A stretch of 64,000 nucleotides of DNA from Alphaproteobacteria bacterium (GTDB lineage: Bacteria > Pseudomonadota > Alphaproteobacteria > Rhizobiales > JAJFHR01). The translations under genes were made by a program, and so were the position numbers. The notes under the pieces are model-generated. The model worked only from the letters and a program-made list of their open reading frames with translations, was not told where the DNA came from and made no database searches. The DNA is taken from the NCBI GenBank assembly GCA_024278055.1, contig JAJRTY010000024.1:1-64000 (forward strand). Direction: 5' to 3'. Shown piece after piece: positions 1 through 9,290 of the stretch; within the stretch, counting starts at the first letter, position 1; each line of letters begins with the position of its first letter.

Positions 1-207
1 ACGGGAAAACGGGCAAAACGGATAATGATAGAGCTGAGGCATGTTTATATTTTAAAACTTTTTTGTCGGCAGGTGAACATAAAAGTATACGACCTTTTTT
101 ACGCTATTATGAATTGGTTAGCTGGAAACTTATTTCAATAGGGTATAGAAACTGTTGCCGGTAACGACAACATAATTCGCATTTCCAAAACACAGGACCA
201 ATACCCC

Positions 208-1008
208 TTGTCTTTCGAACAATTGATTGCTCTGGCCATTATTCAGGGTCTGACAGAATTTTTGCCAATCAGCTCATCGGGCCATTTAAATCTCCTGCAT
301 TTACTCACCCAATGGCAGGATCAGGGCCCTTTGCTGGATGTCTCAGTGCATGTAGGCTCTTTGTTTGCAGTTGTTTTATATTTCTGGCGCGACGTCAGAA
401 GCCTGTTTGGCGGTTTCTTTGACCTGTGCCGGGGTCACCTGTCGCACCAGGGCCGATTTTTGCTATATCTGATTGTTGCCACCATACCGGTTTTTGTCTT
501 TGGATTTATTCTACTGAAAACCGGGTGGATAGAGAACCTGCGCACCTTAACCGTGATTGCATGGACAAATATAATTTTCGCGATCCTTTTAGGCTTGAGC
601 GATCGTATTGGCGCAACCACACGAGATATGTCATCCACAACCCTGCGTGATGGTATTCTTATCGGTGCCGTGCAGGCTATTGCCCTCATTCCCGGAGCCA
701 GCCGATCGGGCGTTACCATTTCTATGGCGCGCTATCTTGGGTTTAACCGGGTTGATGCTGCCCGGGTGTCGATGCTGCTTTCCATCCCCACAGTTCTGGG
801 CCTTGGAATAGCCACGGCATTTGAGCTTTATGGCACCGGTGATTTGGCTTTGCAGAATGACGCTGTGATAGCAGCCGGCCTCGCCTTCGTCTCAGCCTTC
901 ATCTCAATCTGGTTCATGATGGCCCTGTTAAAAAGAATGACCCTGATGCCGTTCGTCGCCTATCGCATCATCGGCGGCACCGCCCTGCTGGTGTATATTT
1001 ACTGGTAA
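208..1008 (+). CDS. uppP: Undecaprenyl-diphosphate phosphatase UppP (BacA family)
   Basis: Integral membrane enzyme that dephosphorylates undecaprenyl pyrophosphate, recycling the lipid carrier for peptidoglycan and surface glycans; over-production is known to give bacitracin resistance. The 266 residues match the family length. The first family motif, TEFLPISSSGH, is at residues 16-26 and carries the Glu and His expected at the active site; the second, PGASRSG, is near residue 163. Most of the remaining protein is hydrophobic segments. The start is TTG, preceded by an AGGA at a loose spacing. The next gene follows after 9 bases and may be co-transcribed. No odd features. Confidence 0.95.
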   Translation: MSFEQLIALAIIQGLTEFLPISSSGHLNLLHLLTQWQDQGPLLDVSVHVGSLFAVVLYFWRDVRSLFGGFFDLCRGHLSHQGRFLLYLIVATIPVFVFGFILLKTGWIENLRTLTVIAWTNIIFAILLGLSDRIGATTRDMSSTTLRDGILIGAVQAIALIPGASRSGVTISMARYLGFNRVDAARVSMLLSIPTVLGLGIATAFELYGTGDLALQNDAVIAAGLAFVSAFISIWFMMALLKRMTLMPFVAYRIIGGTALLVYIYW

Positions 1009-1017
1009 GGCGTTGAT

Positions 1018-1824
1018 ATGAACGACGATGAAAAGCCACCCATTCTTGCTGATAAACACTATGAGGAAAATTCTGTGTTTGCGCCCGAGGCTTTATTGCG
1101 CGAGGCACAGCGGCAAAAATCCGGAACTCTTGAACCGGTACCGGACATCTGCCTGCTCGATCCTGACGGCGATATTGTTCGCCACCTGAAATCAGAAGGG
1201 CGCGCCAGGCCTCATGGTGGCTGGATGTGTTACCATACCGAGCTGTACACCTTTTCCCAGGATGGTTTGATTTTTGGAATTATCGCCTGTGTCGTTGGTT
1301 CGTCATTTGCCGTACTCGTGGCAGAGGAACTTTTTGCCTGTGGCTGCAAACTATTGATCAGCGTCACTTCGTCTGGCCAGATAACACCTGTGCAATCGCC
1401 CCCCTATTTTATTTTGATTGAGCGTGCCTTGCGTGATGAAGGCACCAGTTACCATTATCAGCCCCCCGCCCAATACAGTCACGCACCGCAGGTTTTGATT
1501 AACTCTCTTGATGGGGCATTTGATGACCTTGGTATTGACGTTTTAACCGGTGCCACCTGGACCACTGATGCACCTTTTCGCGAGACTGAACACGCCATCT
1601 CTGTCATGCGACAACGCGGTCTTCTGGCGGTTGAAATGGAAACAGCTGCTCTTTACGCTTTCGCCGCAGCGCGCAACAAGTCTGTCATTTGCTTTGCCCA
1701 TGTAACCAACCAGATGGGACAAATTGATGTTGATTTCGAAAAAGGCGAAGCCGATGGCTCAACCGATGCCTTGAAAGTAATTACGGCAGCAGCACGGCGT
1801 ATTAAACCTATTCTGTCGGACTGA
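1018..1824 (+). CDS. Nucleoside phosphorylase-family protein (uridine phosphorylase-like)
   Basis: Member of the PNP/UDP phosphorylase superfamily, 268 aa. The family cleaves the N-glycosidic bond of nucleosides with phosphate. Visible family hallmarks are a Gly-rich segment (VVGSSFAVLVAEEL), the GATWTTDAPFRET stretch and, near residue 206, VEMETAALYAF, which carries the Glu-Met-Glu typical of the ribose-binding site. The substrate cannot be fixed from sequence. It starts 9 bases after uppP and its 3' end overlaps the convergent NDUFA9-like gene by 17 bases. Confidence 0.8.
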   Translation: MNDDEKPPILADKHYEENSVFAPEALLREAQRQKSGTLEPVPDICLLDPDGDIVRHLKSEGRARPHGGWMCYHTELYTFSQDGLIFGIIACVVGSSFAVLVAEELFACGCKLLISVTSSGQITPVQSPPYFILIERALRDEGTSYHYQPPAQYSHAPQVLINSLDGAFDDLGIDVLTGATWTTDAPFRETEHAISVMRQRGLLAVEMETAALYAFAAARNKSVICFAHVTNQMGQIDVDFEKGEADGSTDALKVITAAARRIKPILSD

Positions 1825-2776
1825 CCTGACTAAACTGCCCGGCGCGGCGGAAGCGCACCAGATAAGGCGGAACGATGGCTTCAATCGCATGGGGTTTGAT
1901 ACCCAGGCTTTCCAGAACGCGGTTTTGCAACGCTGCTTCAGCGCTGACAATCGAATCCTGTTTCAGCATTTCAACCTGATCAACGGTGAGAATGGGGTTA
2001 GGAAACAGCTGCAGGAATTTTGCTTCAAAACGCGCCACAGCAAAAGGCAGCGGCACCGTTATGCGCTTGCGGTCTATGGCGGTGAAAATAAACTCCATAA
2101 TCTCGGCAAGGCTCAAAACTTCCGGCCCGCCAAGCTCAAATGTTCGCCCGGCAGCATCATTTTTCTCTAGGCAGGCAACAACCGCCTGGGCCAGATCACC
2201 GACAAACAACGGTTGAAATTTAGTATGCCCGCCCCCTACCAGCGGAAATACCGGAGTCAATCTTGCCAGGCTGGCAAACTTGTTAAAAAAATTGTCCTCG
2301 GGCCCGAACAAAACCGATGGTTCAAGAATGCTCGCCTGCCTGAATGCAGCTTGCACACGCACCGCACCTTCGGCCTTGGTGCGGGAATATTGCGAACTTG
2401 AATCAGCGCTCACCCCTAACGCTGACATGTGAACAAGTTTTTTGATACCCAGTTCAGTGGCCGCCACAGCAATGGCCTCTGCCCCCAACACATGAACATC
2501 TTCAAATGTCTGATGCCCGCTTTCGTGCAGAATACCAACCAGATTTATGACCGCATCTGCACCCTCCATGGCAGCTTTGAGCGATTGCGGGTAGCGCAAA
2601 TTAGCCTGAACGGCATGAATCTGGCCGACATCGCCAATGGGTTGAAGATGAAAAGCCAGATCGGGCCTGCGCACGGCAACCCTGATTCTAAACCCGCGCT
2701 GTGCCAGAGCACGCACCACCGAGCGGCCAACAAAGCCCGAGCCGCCAAAAATACAAATAAGATCGCCAGAATGCAC
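1808..2776 (-). CDS. NAD(P)H-binding protein of the complex I NDUFA9 / atypical SDR type
   Basis: 322-residue Rossmann-fold protein with an N-terminal dinucleotide motif GGSGFVG at about residues 11-17 and an SDR-like ending. It resembles the bacterial homologues of mitochondrial NDUFA9, atypical short-chain dehydrogenases with no proven catalytic role in bacteria. A tyrosine near SQYSRTKAEGA matches the YxxxK region of extended SDRs. The start is read as GTG because no ATG precedes the nucleotide-binding motif. It is convergent with the phosphorylase gene. Function beyond NAD(P)H binding is not predictable here. Confidence 0.8.
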   Translation of the reverse strand: MHSGDLICIFGGSGFVGRSVVRALAQRGFRIRVAVRRPDLAFHLQPIGDVGQIHAVQANLRYPQSLKAAMEGADAVINLVGILHESGHQTFEDVHVLGAEAIAVAATELGIKKLVHMSALGVSADSSSQYSRTKAEGAVRVQAAFRQASILEPSVLFGPEDNFFNKFASLARLTPVFPLVGGGHTKFQPLFVGDLAQAVVACLEKNDAAGRTFELGGPEVLSLAEIMEFIFTAIDRKRITVPLPFAVARFEAKFLQLFPNPILTVDQVEMLKQDSIVSAEAALQNRVLESLGIKPHAIEAIVPPYLVRFRRAGQFSQVSPTE

Positions 2777-2929
2777 TTTTCCGCCACTTTCTCTTAAAGT
2801 CCAGCCATTCCCAATGAATAACTGATTTGCCCATCAATAGCCAATAATGATTATCAGGCCATTTGAAAAAACTAATATCCGCAATACCATTGACAACAGG
2901 CGAATGGCATCCTAGTTGTTCGCCCCAAT

Positions 2930-3016
2930 GCCCTGGTGGCGGAATTGGTAGACGCGCTAGCTTCAGGTGCTAGTTTCCGTATGGAAGTGGAAGTTCGAGT
3001 CTTCTCCAGGGCACCA
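2930..3016 (+). tRNA. tRNA-Leu (anticodon CAG)
   Basis: Cloverleaf read by eye. Acceptor arms GCCCTGG (2930-2936) and CCAGGGC (3006-3012) pair over seven bases. The D-loop carries GGTAGACGC. The anticodon stem CTAGC/GCTAG encloses the loop TTCAGGT, so the anticodon is CAG and reads CUG. A long variable arm, as expected for leucine, precedes the GTTCGAGTC T-loop. The terminal CCA is encoded (3014-3016). Confidence 0.96.
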
Positions 3017-3201
3017 TTTTTCTATATATATCAAACATTTAAGTATCTCATATTTTAATGTAAATATCTCCTTTTACAAAAGGAATCCTATTAGCAACCC
3101 GCAGAATTTAACTGGCTATATAAAATTATTAACTGGCTCCTTGATTGTGGAGTCTTGAATATTTCCCGTGATCGAGGTCATTCTGGGCTCAGGAGGCGGT
3201 C

Positions 3202-4046
3202 ATGATGGAAATATTTCTCTTTTTGTTGGCTTTGCTGTTCGCTACGACACTTGTCATATTGATGATATGGCGCCAACTTGATCACCGTGCAGATCGGGCA
3301 GAGATGGCTCGCCTGATAGCGTTGCAGCCCAAATCACCACACATCTTTGATCCGGCAATGGTGGCTGATCTTCCAAGCCCGGCGCGGCGATATTTCGAAT
3401 ACACGATACTGAAGGGAACTCCGTTGTTCACGGTGGCAGATATCGAGATGACGGGACAGTTTAGTCTCGGCACGAAAGAAGCACCAAACTACATGGCAAT
3501 GACCGCACGGCAGGTGTTGGCTGCACCAAATGGTTTTATTTGGAAATGTCTGGCGGCAAAGGGTTCATGCGTATGTCCGGGTCGGATAGTGCAAGCTGGA
3601 CCCGGTTCTGGATTGCAGGTCTCGCTCCTGTGGCACGCTTTGGAGAGAGCTCTGATCACACAAGTTCAGCATTCGGCCGCTATATAGCAGAAGCCGTTTT
3701 CTGGACCCCTGCTACGCTTTTGCCTAGGCAGAATATTGTTTGGCAGGCAGTGGACGAAAACACTTCGAAGGTTACCATTCATCATAATGGGATCACGCAG
3801 GACGTTTACATCTCCGTGACACCAGAGGGTCAACCAACAAAGGTCAGTTTTCAGCGTTGGAGCAATGCTAACCCGGAAGGGGTTTATCGCCTCCAGCCCT
3901 TTGGCGGCTATCTTTCTGAATTTCGAAATATTGCGGGATTTCGTCTCCCGACCCATGTTGAAGCCGGAAACTTCTTTGGGACTGACGATTATTTTCCCTT
4001 CTATCTTGTCGATGTTACAAATCTGCAATTTCCACAGGCAAAATGA
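3202..4046 (+). pseudogene. Frameshifted DUF6544/DUF6920-like protein
   Basis: Starts at ATGATGG behind a good AGGAGG. The N-terminus (residues 1-22) is a hydrophobic anchor followed by RRYFEYTILKGTPL. Reading breaks near 3541-3545, where the frame moves after ...NGFIW. The downstream frame (visible from 3540) continues with RMSGSDS, GLAPVAR, AFGRYIAEAVFW, NPEGVYRLQPFGG, RLPTHVEAG and FGTDDYFPF, a coherent C-terminal half. One missing G in TGGAAATG would restore a protein of about 281 residues. Function of the family is unknown; the name is a resemblance from memory. Either a real mutation or a base-calling error. Confidence 0.6.
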
Positions 4047-4359
4047 GGCCCTGCGGATCATAGATCCAATCCCCCAAGCGCAGGCTTGACGGCTACTGGA
4101 GAGACCTCAAGGACGCAATTTACCAATAGAGATTATCAACGGCTTGTAATTATAGTTCAATGGTTTCCCGCCAGTGCTCGTCTATGTCCCCTGTGGCGCC
4201 CCACAATCGTAGACCGAAACTTCACCAGCTATTTGATTGATTTTATTTCCGAAGAAACCCGTTTATGCACATTTAATCAGGCACCTTTGTAAATTTTACC
4301 CATGTACTGTAGATTGCCCGCAGAATTTTTTAACCCGACAATGGTGTCTGACTTATATT
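4047..4359. other. Gene-free stretch between the DUF6544-like gene and rnd
   Basis: About 310 bases. Short open frames here have no family resemblance and no convincing ribosome-binding site. I see no tRNA, repeat or clear terminator. The sequence just before 4360 presumably contains the rnd promoter, but I cannot point to boxes. Confidence 0.5.
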
Positions 4360-4971
4360 ATGACAATTACACTTCACAAAGGCGACCTGCCCGATGGGCT
4401 CAATCTGGGCAATATCATCGCTGTTGATTCTGAAACCATGGGTCTTGATCCCCACCGCGACAATTTATGCCTGGTACAACTGTCGGCGGGCGATGGCAAT
4501 GCCCATCTGGTCCAGCTTGATCGTAACACCTATGATGCACCAAATCTGAAGGCCATGTTGAGTGATCCCGATATCATCAAGCTCTTTCATTTTGCCAGAT
4601 TTGATGTCGCCGTGCTGTCACATTATCTCGGCGTCACGTCCACCCCCGTCTATTGCACCAAAATCGCCTCCAAACTGGTGCGAACCTACACCGACAAACA
4701 CGGCCTCAAGGACCTCTGTCGCGAATTGATCGGGCTGGATATGTCCAAACAACAGCAGAGTTCCGACTGGGGTGCCGACACCTTGAGCGAGGCGCAACAG
4801 ACCTATGCCGCATCAGACGTGCTGTACCTGCACCAGCTTAAAGACCGGCTGGATATAATGCTGGCGCGCGAAAATCGCAGCGATCTGGCCGCCCGGTGTT
4901 TCGAATTTTTACCTACCCGCGCCAGCCTTGATCTCGCCGGCTGGTCCGATAGTGATATTTTTGCTCACTGA
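4360..4971 (+). CDS. rnd: Ribonuclease D-like 3'-5' exonuclease (single domain)
   Basis: 203-residue DEDD-family exonuclease. Visible motifs are VDSETMGLDP (Exo I, Asp and Glu), HFARFDVAVL (Exo II, Asp) and YAASDVLYL (Exo III, Tyr and Asp), so all catalytic acids are present. It lacks the C-terminal HRDC domains of E. coli RNase D, as is usual for the short alphaproteobacterial form. The ATG at 4360 is preferred over an upstream in-frame ATG at 4237 because homology begins only after MTITLHKGDLP. It lies just upstream of the lpt genes. Confidence 0.88.
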   Translation: MTITLHKGDLPDGLNLGNIIAVDSETMGLDPHRDNLCLVQLSAGDGNAHLVQLDRNTYDAPNLKAMLSDPDIIKLFHFARFDVAVLSHYLGVTSTPVYCTKIASKLVRTYTDKHGLKDLCRELIGLDMSKQQQSSDWGADTLSEAQQTYAASDVLYLHQLKDRLDIMLARENRSDLAARCFEFLPTRASLDLAGWSDSDIFAH

Positions 4972-5089
4972 AAAACAGACCTTTTGGCCTTGAAGGCGCC
5001 GTATTGGCAACGTAGTCACACAACTGACAGCCGGAGTAATCCGCGAACCGGTGTTACAAATCCGGCAACTGGACCTGAAATAGTTTGAG

Positions 5090-5776
5090 ATGACAGATAC
5101 CCCCTTAACTGAGAGACACCCTCAATCCGCTGCGTCCACCTATGAGCAGATTAACGCAAATACGGCACGCAATGTTCATCGCCACAGTCGGCTTGTCGGG
5201 GTTTTACGCTGGGTACTGCCCGGGTTTTGCTTGTTGATAGTTGGCATGTTTCTGTATTCATCCGGTATTCTAAGCAGTTATTTTGAAACCAGGCCCAAGG
5301 AAGCCCAGCCTGCAGTGGCGGAAAATTCCGTCGAAATGATCCAGCCTCGAATGTCGGGACTGGACAAGGAAGAACGCTCCTATGAAATCACCGCCGAAAA
5401 AGCCAAACAGGACGTTGATGATCCAACCAAGGTAACCCTGGAAAATATAGTCGGGTCCCTGGCGCTCAATAATAATGATGACAAGGTTTCTCTAACCGCA
5501 AAATCGGGATTTTTCGATTCAGAAAAGAGCTTTCTCCAGTTAAGGCAGGATATTGTCATCTCCTCGAAGCAGGGGTATACCGCTTACCTTACTTCTGCAG
5601 ACGCCCTGCTGAAGAAAAAACAAGTCATCTCAAACGAACCGGTCTTGATCGAATGGCAAGAAGGTTCAATCAGGGCAAACAGTCTGGAAATTAAAGATGA
5701 GGGTAACGTGGTCAGGTTTTTCAAAGGCGTAAAAGTCAACCTCAGGCCCAAGCCTGGTAAAAAGGATTTGAATTGA
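5090..5776 (+). CDS. lptC: LPS export ABC transporter periplasmic protein LptC
   Basis: 228 aa bitopic inner-membrane protein with one transmembrane segment at about residues 39-58 and a periplasmic beta-jellyroll. It hands LPS from the LptB2FG transporter to LptA. Family signals include the region EMIQPRMSGLDKEERSYEI followed by a repetitive beta-rich tail. Its stop overlaps the lptA start (TGATG), so translation is coupled. The context lptC-lptA-lptB is decisive. Confidence 0.9.
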   Translation: MTDTPLTERHPQSAASTYEQINANTARNVHRHSRLVGVLRWVLPGFCLLIVGMFLYSSGILSSYFETRPKEAQPAVAENSVEMIQPRMSGLDKEERSYEITAEKAKQDVDDPTKVTLENIVGSLALNNNDDKVSLTAKSGFFDSEKSFLQLRQDIVISSKQGYTAYLTSADALLKKKQVISNEPVLIEWQEGSIRANSLEIKDEGNVVRFFKGVKVNLRPKPGKKDLN

Positions 5777-6393
5777 TGAAATCAGGGGCTGCCAAAAGCG
5801 CCAGAACCCATAAACAGATTTTTCAGTCTGCCGGGCGTATTTTCATTGTCGGCGCAGCATTTCTGCTCCCGATATTTCTGGCCCCGGCATCTCCCGGCGC
5901 ACAAAACCTGAATACGCCTCTGGGTGGGTTTTCCAAGGACAATAATGCGCCCATTGACATTGAAGCCGATGAGCTGGAGATCAAACAGAAAGAAAATCTC
6001 GCCATCTTCAGCGGAAACGTCAAGGTTGTTCAGGGCAAGCTCACGCTGAAAGCAGCAAAGCTGGTGGTGAAATACACTAATCCCGACAAGACGAAGAATG
6101 GGAAAAACACCGGCAAAAAGAAAAAGGGTGGAAAACGGGAAATCAGCAAACTCAATGCCACCGGAGGCGTCATTGTAACCAGCGACACCCAATCAGCCAC
6201 CGGCGACTGGGCAACCATGGATGTCAAAAAAAACACCATCATCATGGGCGACAATGTGGTTATTTCTCAAGATGGCAATATTATTCGCGGCAACAAAGTG
6301 CTGGTTGATCTCAATAGCGGTTATAGTCGAATAATATCCAGCAATAAAACCGGCGGTCGGGTAAGAGCTATTTTCAAGCCAAAGAAAAAATGA
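5776..6393 (+). CDS. lptA: LPS transport periplasmic bridge protein LptA
   Basis: 205 aa OstA-like protein. A hydrophobic export signal (about residues 20-38) ends near SPGAQ. The mature part begins with the typical PIDIEADELEI / AIFSGNVKVVQG motif of LptA, which forms the periplasmic LPS bridge. A Lys-rich insert (about residues 98-115, KNTGKKKKGGKRE) interrupts the jellyroll repeats. The ATG at 5776 overlaps the lptC stop by one base; an upstream in-frame TTG is less likely. Confidence 0.9.
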   Translation: MKSGAAKSARTHKQIFQSAGRIFIVGAAFLLPIFLAPASPGAQNLNTPLGGFSKDNNAPIDIEADELEIKQKENLAIFSGNVKVVQGKLTLKAAKLVVKYTNPDKTKNGKNTGKKKKGGKREISKLNATGGVIVTSDTQSATGDWATMDVKKNTIIMGDNVVISQDGNIIRGNKVLVDLNSGYSRIISSNKTGGRVRAIFKPKKK

Positions 6394-6473
6394 TCATGGC
6401 GACGAATTTAGGCTATAGAACCACTTCATCGAATGTTAAATATATAGTGTTCAATTTAAGGGGGAATTGAAAC

Positions 6474-7322
6474 TTGGGCATGGGCAACTGGTTCCGATCA
6501 CGCGATGCGGACAATATAGCAACAGAAGCGGGTGAAACAGGTGTGAGCGACGTCCACTTCCAGGATGAATTCGAAGAGTTTGGCGATGCGGCCATCGCAC
6601 ACAGCGGCTTGACGGTTGTCTCCGTCGGTAAAAGCTTTAAGCGGCGCCCGGTTGTGCGTGGCGTCAGCCTGTCATTAAATCGCGGCGAGGCTATTGGCCT
6701 GCTGGGTCCCAATGGAGCTGGTAAAACCACCGTATTTTATATGATCATTGGCTTGATTGCCGCCGATTACGGCTCGGTAATCCTCGATGGCCTCGATATC
6801 ACCCATTTACCCATGTATCGCCGAGCACGGCTGGGGCTCGGGTATTTGCCGCAGGAAGCTTCCATTTTTCGCGGATTGTCCGTAGAGGACAATATTCGTG
6901 CGGTTTTGGAAATTTCCGAAAAAGACAGAGACGTTCGCGAAGCAACGCTTGATCAGCTGCTCGATGATTTTTCGATCGGGCATTTGAGGAAGACACCGGC
7001 AATCGCCTTGTCCGGTGGCGAGCGGCGACGCTGTGAAATTGCCCGCGCACTTGCCACGAACCCTTCATTCATGTTGCTGGATGAGCCCTTTGCCGGCATC
7101 GACCCCATCGCCATAAGTGATATTCGCGATCTCGTTCGCAACCTTACAGACCGTGGCATCGGTGTATTGATCACAGATCATAATGTGCGTGAAACCCTGG
7201 AATTGATCGACAGGGCTCTGATTATCCACGATGGACAGGTGCTTATGGAAGGCACGCCTAACGAAATTGTCGGCAACAAAGATGTGAGACGGCTGTATCT
7301 CGGCGATCAGTTTTCGATGTAG
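6474..7322 (+). CDS. lptB: LPS export ABC transporter ATP-binding protein LptB
   Basis: 282 aa cytoplasmic ATPase powering LPS extraction. Motifs in order: Walker A GPNGAGKTT, Q-loop YLPQEA, signature LSGGERRR, Walker B FMLLDEPFAGID and H-loop ITDHNV. The C-terminus matches LptB (EIVGNKDVRRLYLG). The core domain starts only near residue 40, so an acidic extension of about 40 residues precedes it, longer than in E. coli. The TTG start is supported by a GGGGG ribosome site 9 bases upstream; an ATG lies two codons later. rpoN follows, as in many alphaproteobacteria. Confidence 0.93.
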   Translation: MGMGNWFRSRDADNIATEAGETGVSDVHFQDEFEEFGDAAIAHSGLTVVSVGKSFKRRPVVRGVSLSLNRGEAIGLLGPNGAGKTTVFYMIIGLIAADYGSVILDGLDITHLPMYRRARLGLGYLPQEASIFRGLSVEDNIRAVLEISEKDRDVREATLDQLLDDFSIGHLRKTPAIALSGGERRRCEIARALATNPSFMLLDEPFAGIDPIAISDIRDLVRNLTDRGIGVLITDHNVRETLELIDRALIIHDGQVLMEGTPNEIVGNKDVRRLYLGDQFSM

Positions 7323-7456
7323 TATCAAAATTCGTTTGATTTCAACCGCTTATCAACGTAAATTTGACATAAGTATTTTCCGTGTAGGGTGTCGCTGACA
7401 GGGCCTTCGCCCTCAGCAATACACCCTTTAATGCAACAGGATCGTGACTGTAACCC

Positions 7457-9016
7457 ATGGCACTTGCGCCCAGATTAGAGCTTAGACAAGGACAGTCGCT
7501 GGTCTTAACGCCGCAACTGCAGCAGGCGATAAAACTGCTTCAGCTCTCCAATATGGAGCTTTCCGCTTATGTGGAAAATGAACTGGAGCGCAATCCTCTG
7601 CTTGAAAAAGTTGACGAAAACGAGACCTCAGAGGGGCGTGGCCAGGAAAATGACCGTAATGAAAATGCAAGCGCGGAAACAAGCGGAAGCGCCGGTGAGG
7701 ATGAGTTAAAATTTGCTGAAACTGACAGCGGTTATGTTGCCGAAGATATCCTTGATACAGATTTTGATAATGTCTACAGCGACGAGCCCAGAGCTGAAAA
7801 AATAGAACGTGAGACCCAGCCAGCACCGACCACGTCGGAATGGTCGACGATGAAATCACCGGGCAGCGCTGGTGGCAATTCATCGGAAGAATTCAGCTTC
7901 GAATCCACTCTAAGCCAGGATATTACCCTGTCCGATCACCTGGTTCAGCAACTCAATATGACTTTCCACGACCCGGCCCGGCGGATGATCGGCCTGCATC
8001 TTATCGATATGGTGGATGAAGCCGGCTACCTTACCGGAAAGCTGGAAAATGTCGCTGAGCGCCTTGGCACCAGTCTTGAAGGGGTTGAAGCCACCTTAAA
8101 GGAGATGCAACGGTTTGATCCCTGCGGTATCATGGCACGCAATCTGGCTGAGTGCCTCGCACTTCAACTGGCGGAAAAAGACCGCCTTGATCCCGCCATG
8201 CAGGCCCTGCTCGACAATATTGAGCTGCTCGCCAAACATGACCTGTCCACTCTCAAACAGCTTTGCGGTATTGATGCGGAAGATCTCAGTGACATGATTT
8301 CCGAGATCAAATCTCTTAATCCCAAACCCGGACTGGTATTTGGCTCCGTTGTCGTCCATCCGGTGGTCCCCGACGTCTTCGTTCGCCAGGCTGCCGATGG
8401 TGGCTGGCATGTGGAGCTGAACAGCGGAACTCTGCCTAAAGTGCTGGTAAATAACGTATATTACACCAGAGTTTCGAAGACCGCAGTAGAAGCAGAGGAC
8501 AAGGAATACCTGTCCCAGTGTTTTGCCGATGCAAACTGGCTGGTAAAAAGCCTGGATCAGCGCGCCCGTACCATTTTAAAGGTTTCACGCGAAATAGTAC
8601 GTCAGCAGGATGCTTTTTTTGCTTATGGCGTTGAGCATCTGCGCCCCCTCAATCTCAAAACCATTGCCGATGCCATATCCATGCATGAATCAACCGTCAG
8701 CCGGGTCACTTCCAACAAGTATATGGCAACCTCACGAGGTGTTTTTGAGTTAAAATACTTCTTCACATCAGCCATAGCCTCGGCTCTCGGTGGTGATGCC
8801 CATTCAGCAGAAGCCGTCCGGCACCGCATCAAGGCCCTGATCAGCGATGAAACCGTTAAATCGGTACTTTCGGACGACAAAATTGTCGAATGTTTAAGGG
8901 ATTCGGGTATTGATATCGCCCGAAGAACGGTAGCTAAATATCGTGAAGCCATGAAAATTCCTTCTTCTGTACAGCGCAGGAGGCTTAAAAAATCCCAGTT
9001 AAACGGGGATTTTTAA
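7457..9016 (+). CDS. rpoN: RNA polymerase sigma-54 factor RpoN
   Basis: 519 aa. The N-terminal region I (residues 1-50) is Gln/Leu-rich and binds enhancer activators. An acidic low-complexity region II follows (about residues 52-115). The core-binding and HTH regions come next, and the C-terminal RpoN box ARRTVAKYREAM is complete, so the protein should recognise -24/-12 promoters. A 134-base gap after lptB probably carries its own promoter. An A-tract/T-tract hairpin overlaps the stop codon. Confidence 0.96.
   Translation: MALAPRLELRQGQSLVLTPQLQQAIKLLQLSNMELSAYVENELERNPLLEKVDENETSEGRGQENDRNENASAETSGSAGEDELKFAETDSGYVAEDILDTDFDNVYSDEPRAEKIERETQPAPTTSEWSTMKSPGSAGGNSSEEFSFESTLSQDITLSDHLVQQLNMTFHDPARRMIGLHLIDMVDEAGYLTGKLENVAERLGTSLEGVEATLKEMQRFDPCGIMARNLAECLALQLAEKDRLDPAMQALLDNIELLAKHDLSTLKQLCGIDAEDLSDMISEIKSLNPKPGLVFGSVVVHPVVPDVFVRQAADGGWHVELNSGTLPKVLVNNVYYTRVSKTAVEAEDKEYLSQCFADANWLVKSLDQRARTILKVSREIVRQQDAFFAYGVEHLRPLNLKTIADAISMHESTVSRVTSNKYMATSRGVFELKYFFTSAIASALGGDAHSAEAVRHRIKALISDETVKSVLSDDKIVECLRDSGIDIARRTVAKYREAMKIPSSVQRRRLKKSQLNGDF
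8988..9014 (+). terminator. Hairpin overlapping the rpoN stop codon
   Basis: AAAAATCCC and GGGATTTTT can pair over nine bases around a short loop, and the descending arm supplies the T-run. It sits across the last codons of rpoN, so it may terminate rpoN transcription before hpf. The stem is AU-rich and modest in strength. Confidence 0.5.
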
Positions 9017-9290
9017 CCATAACCGCACTTTCTCCCCGCCCAAGTCATGCACAGGTTGCACGCAAGTTACTGGCAATTGGCCGCCTTTCTATTTACAATT
9101 GTTGACAGGCGACGGTTGTCGCACTAGTGTCCGCGCGCCGCTCAGAATTCCAGCCTGAGGGAGCAGATATATATGTTGAAAAGGTCAGAGATGGAAAAAC
9201 TTCACCTGACGTTTTCGCGAAGAACAATACCGTGGCAGTCAATGCCCGTAGACTTATTGTAAACTCAGACAAGCATGAAGGAAAATGTGA

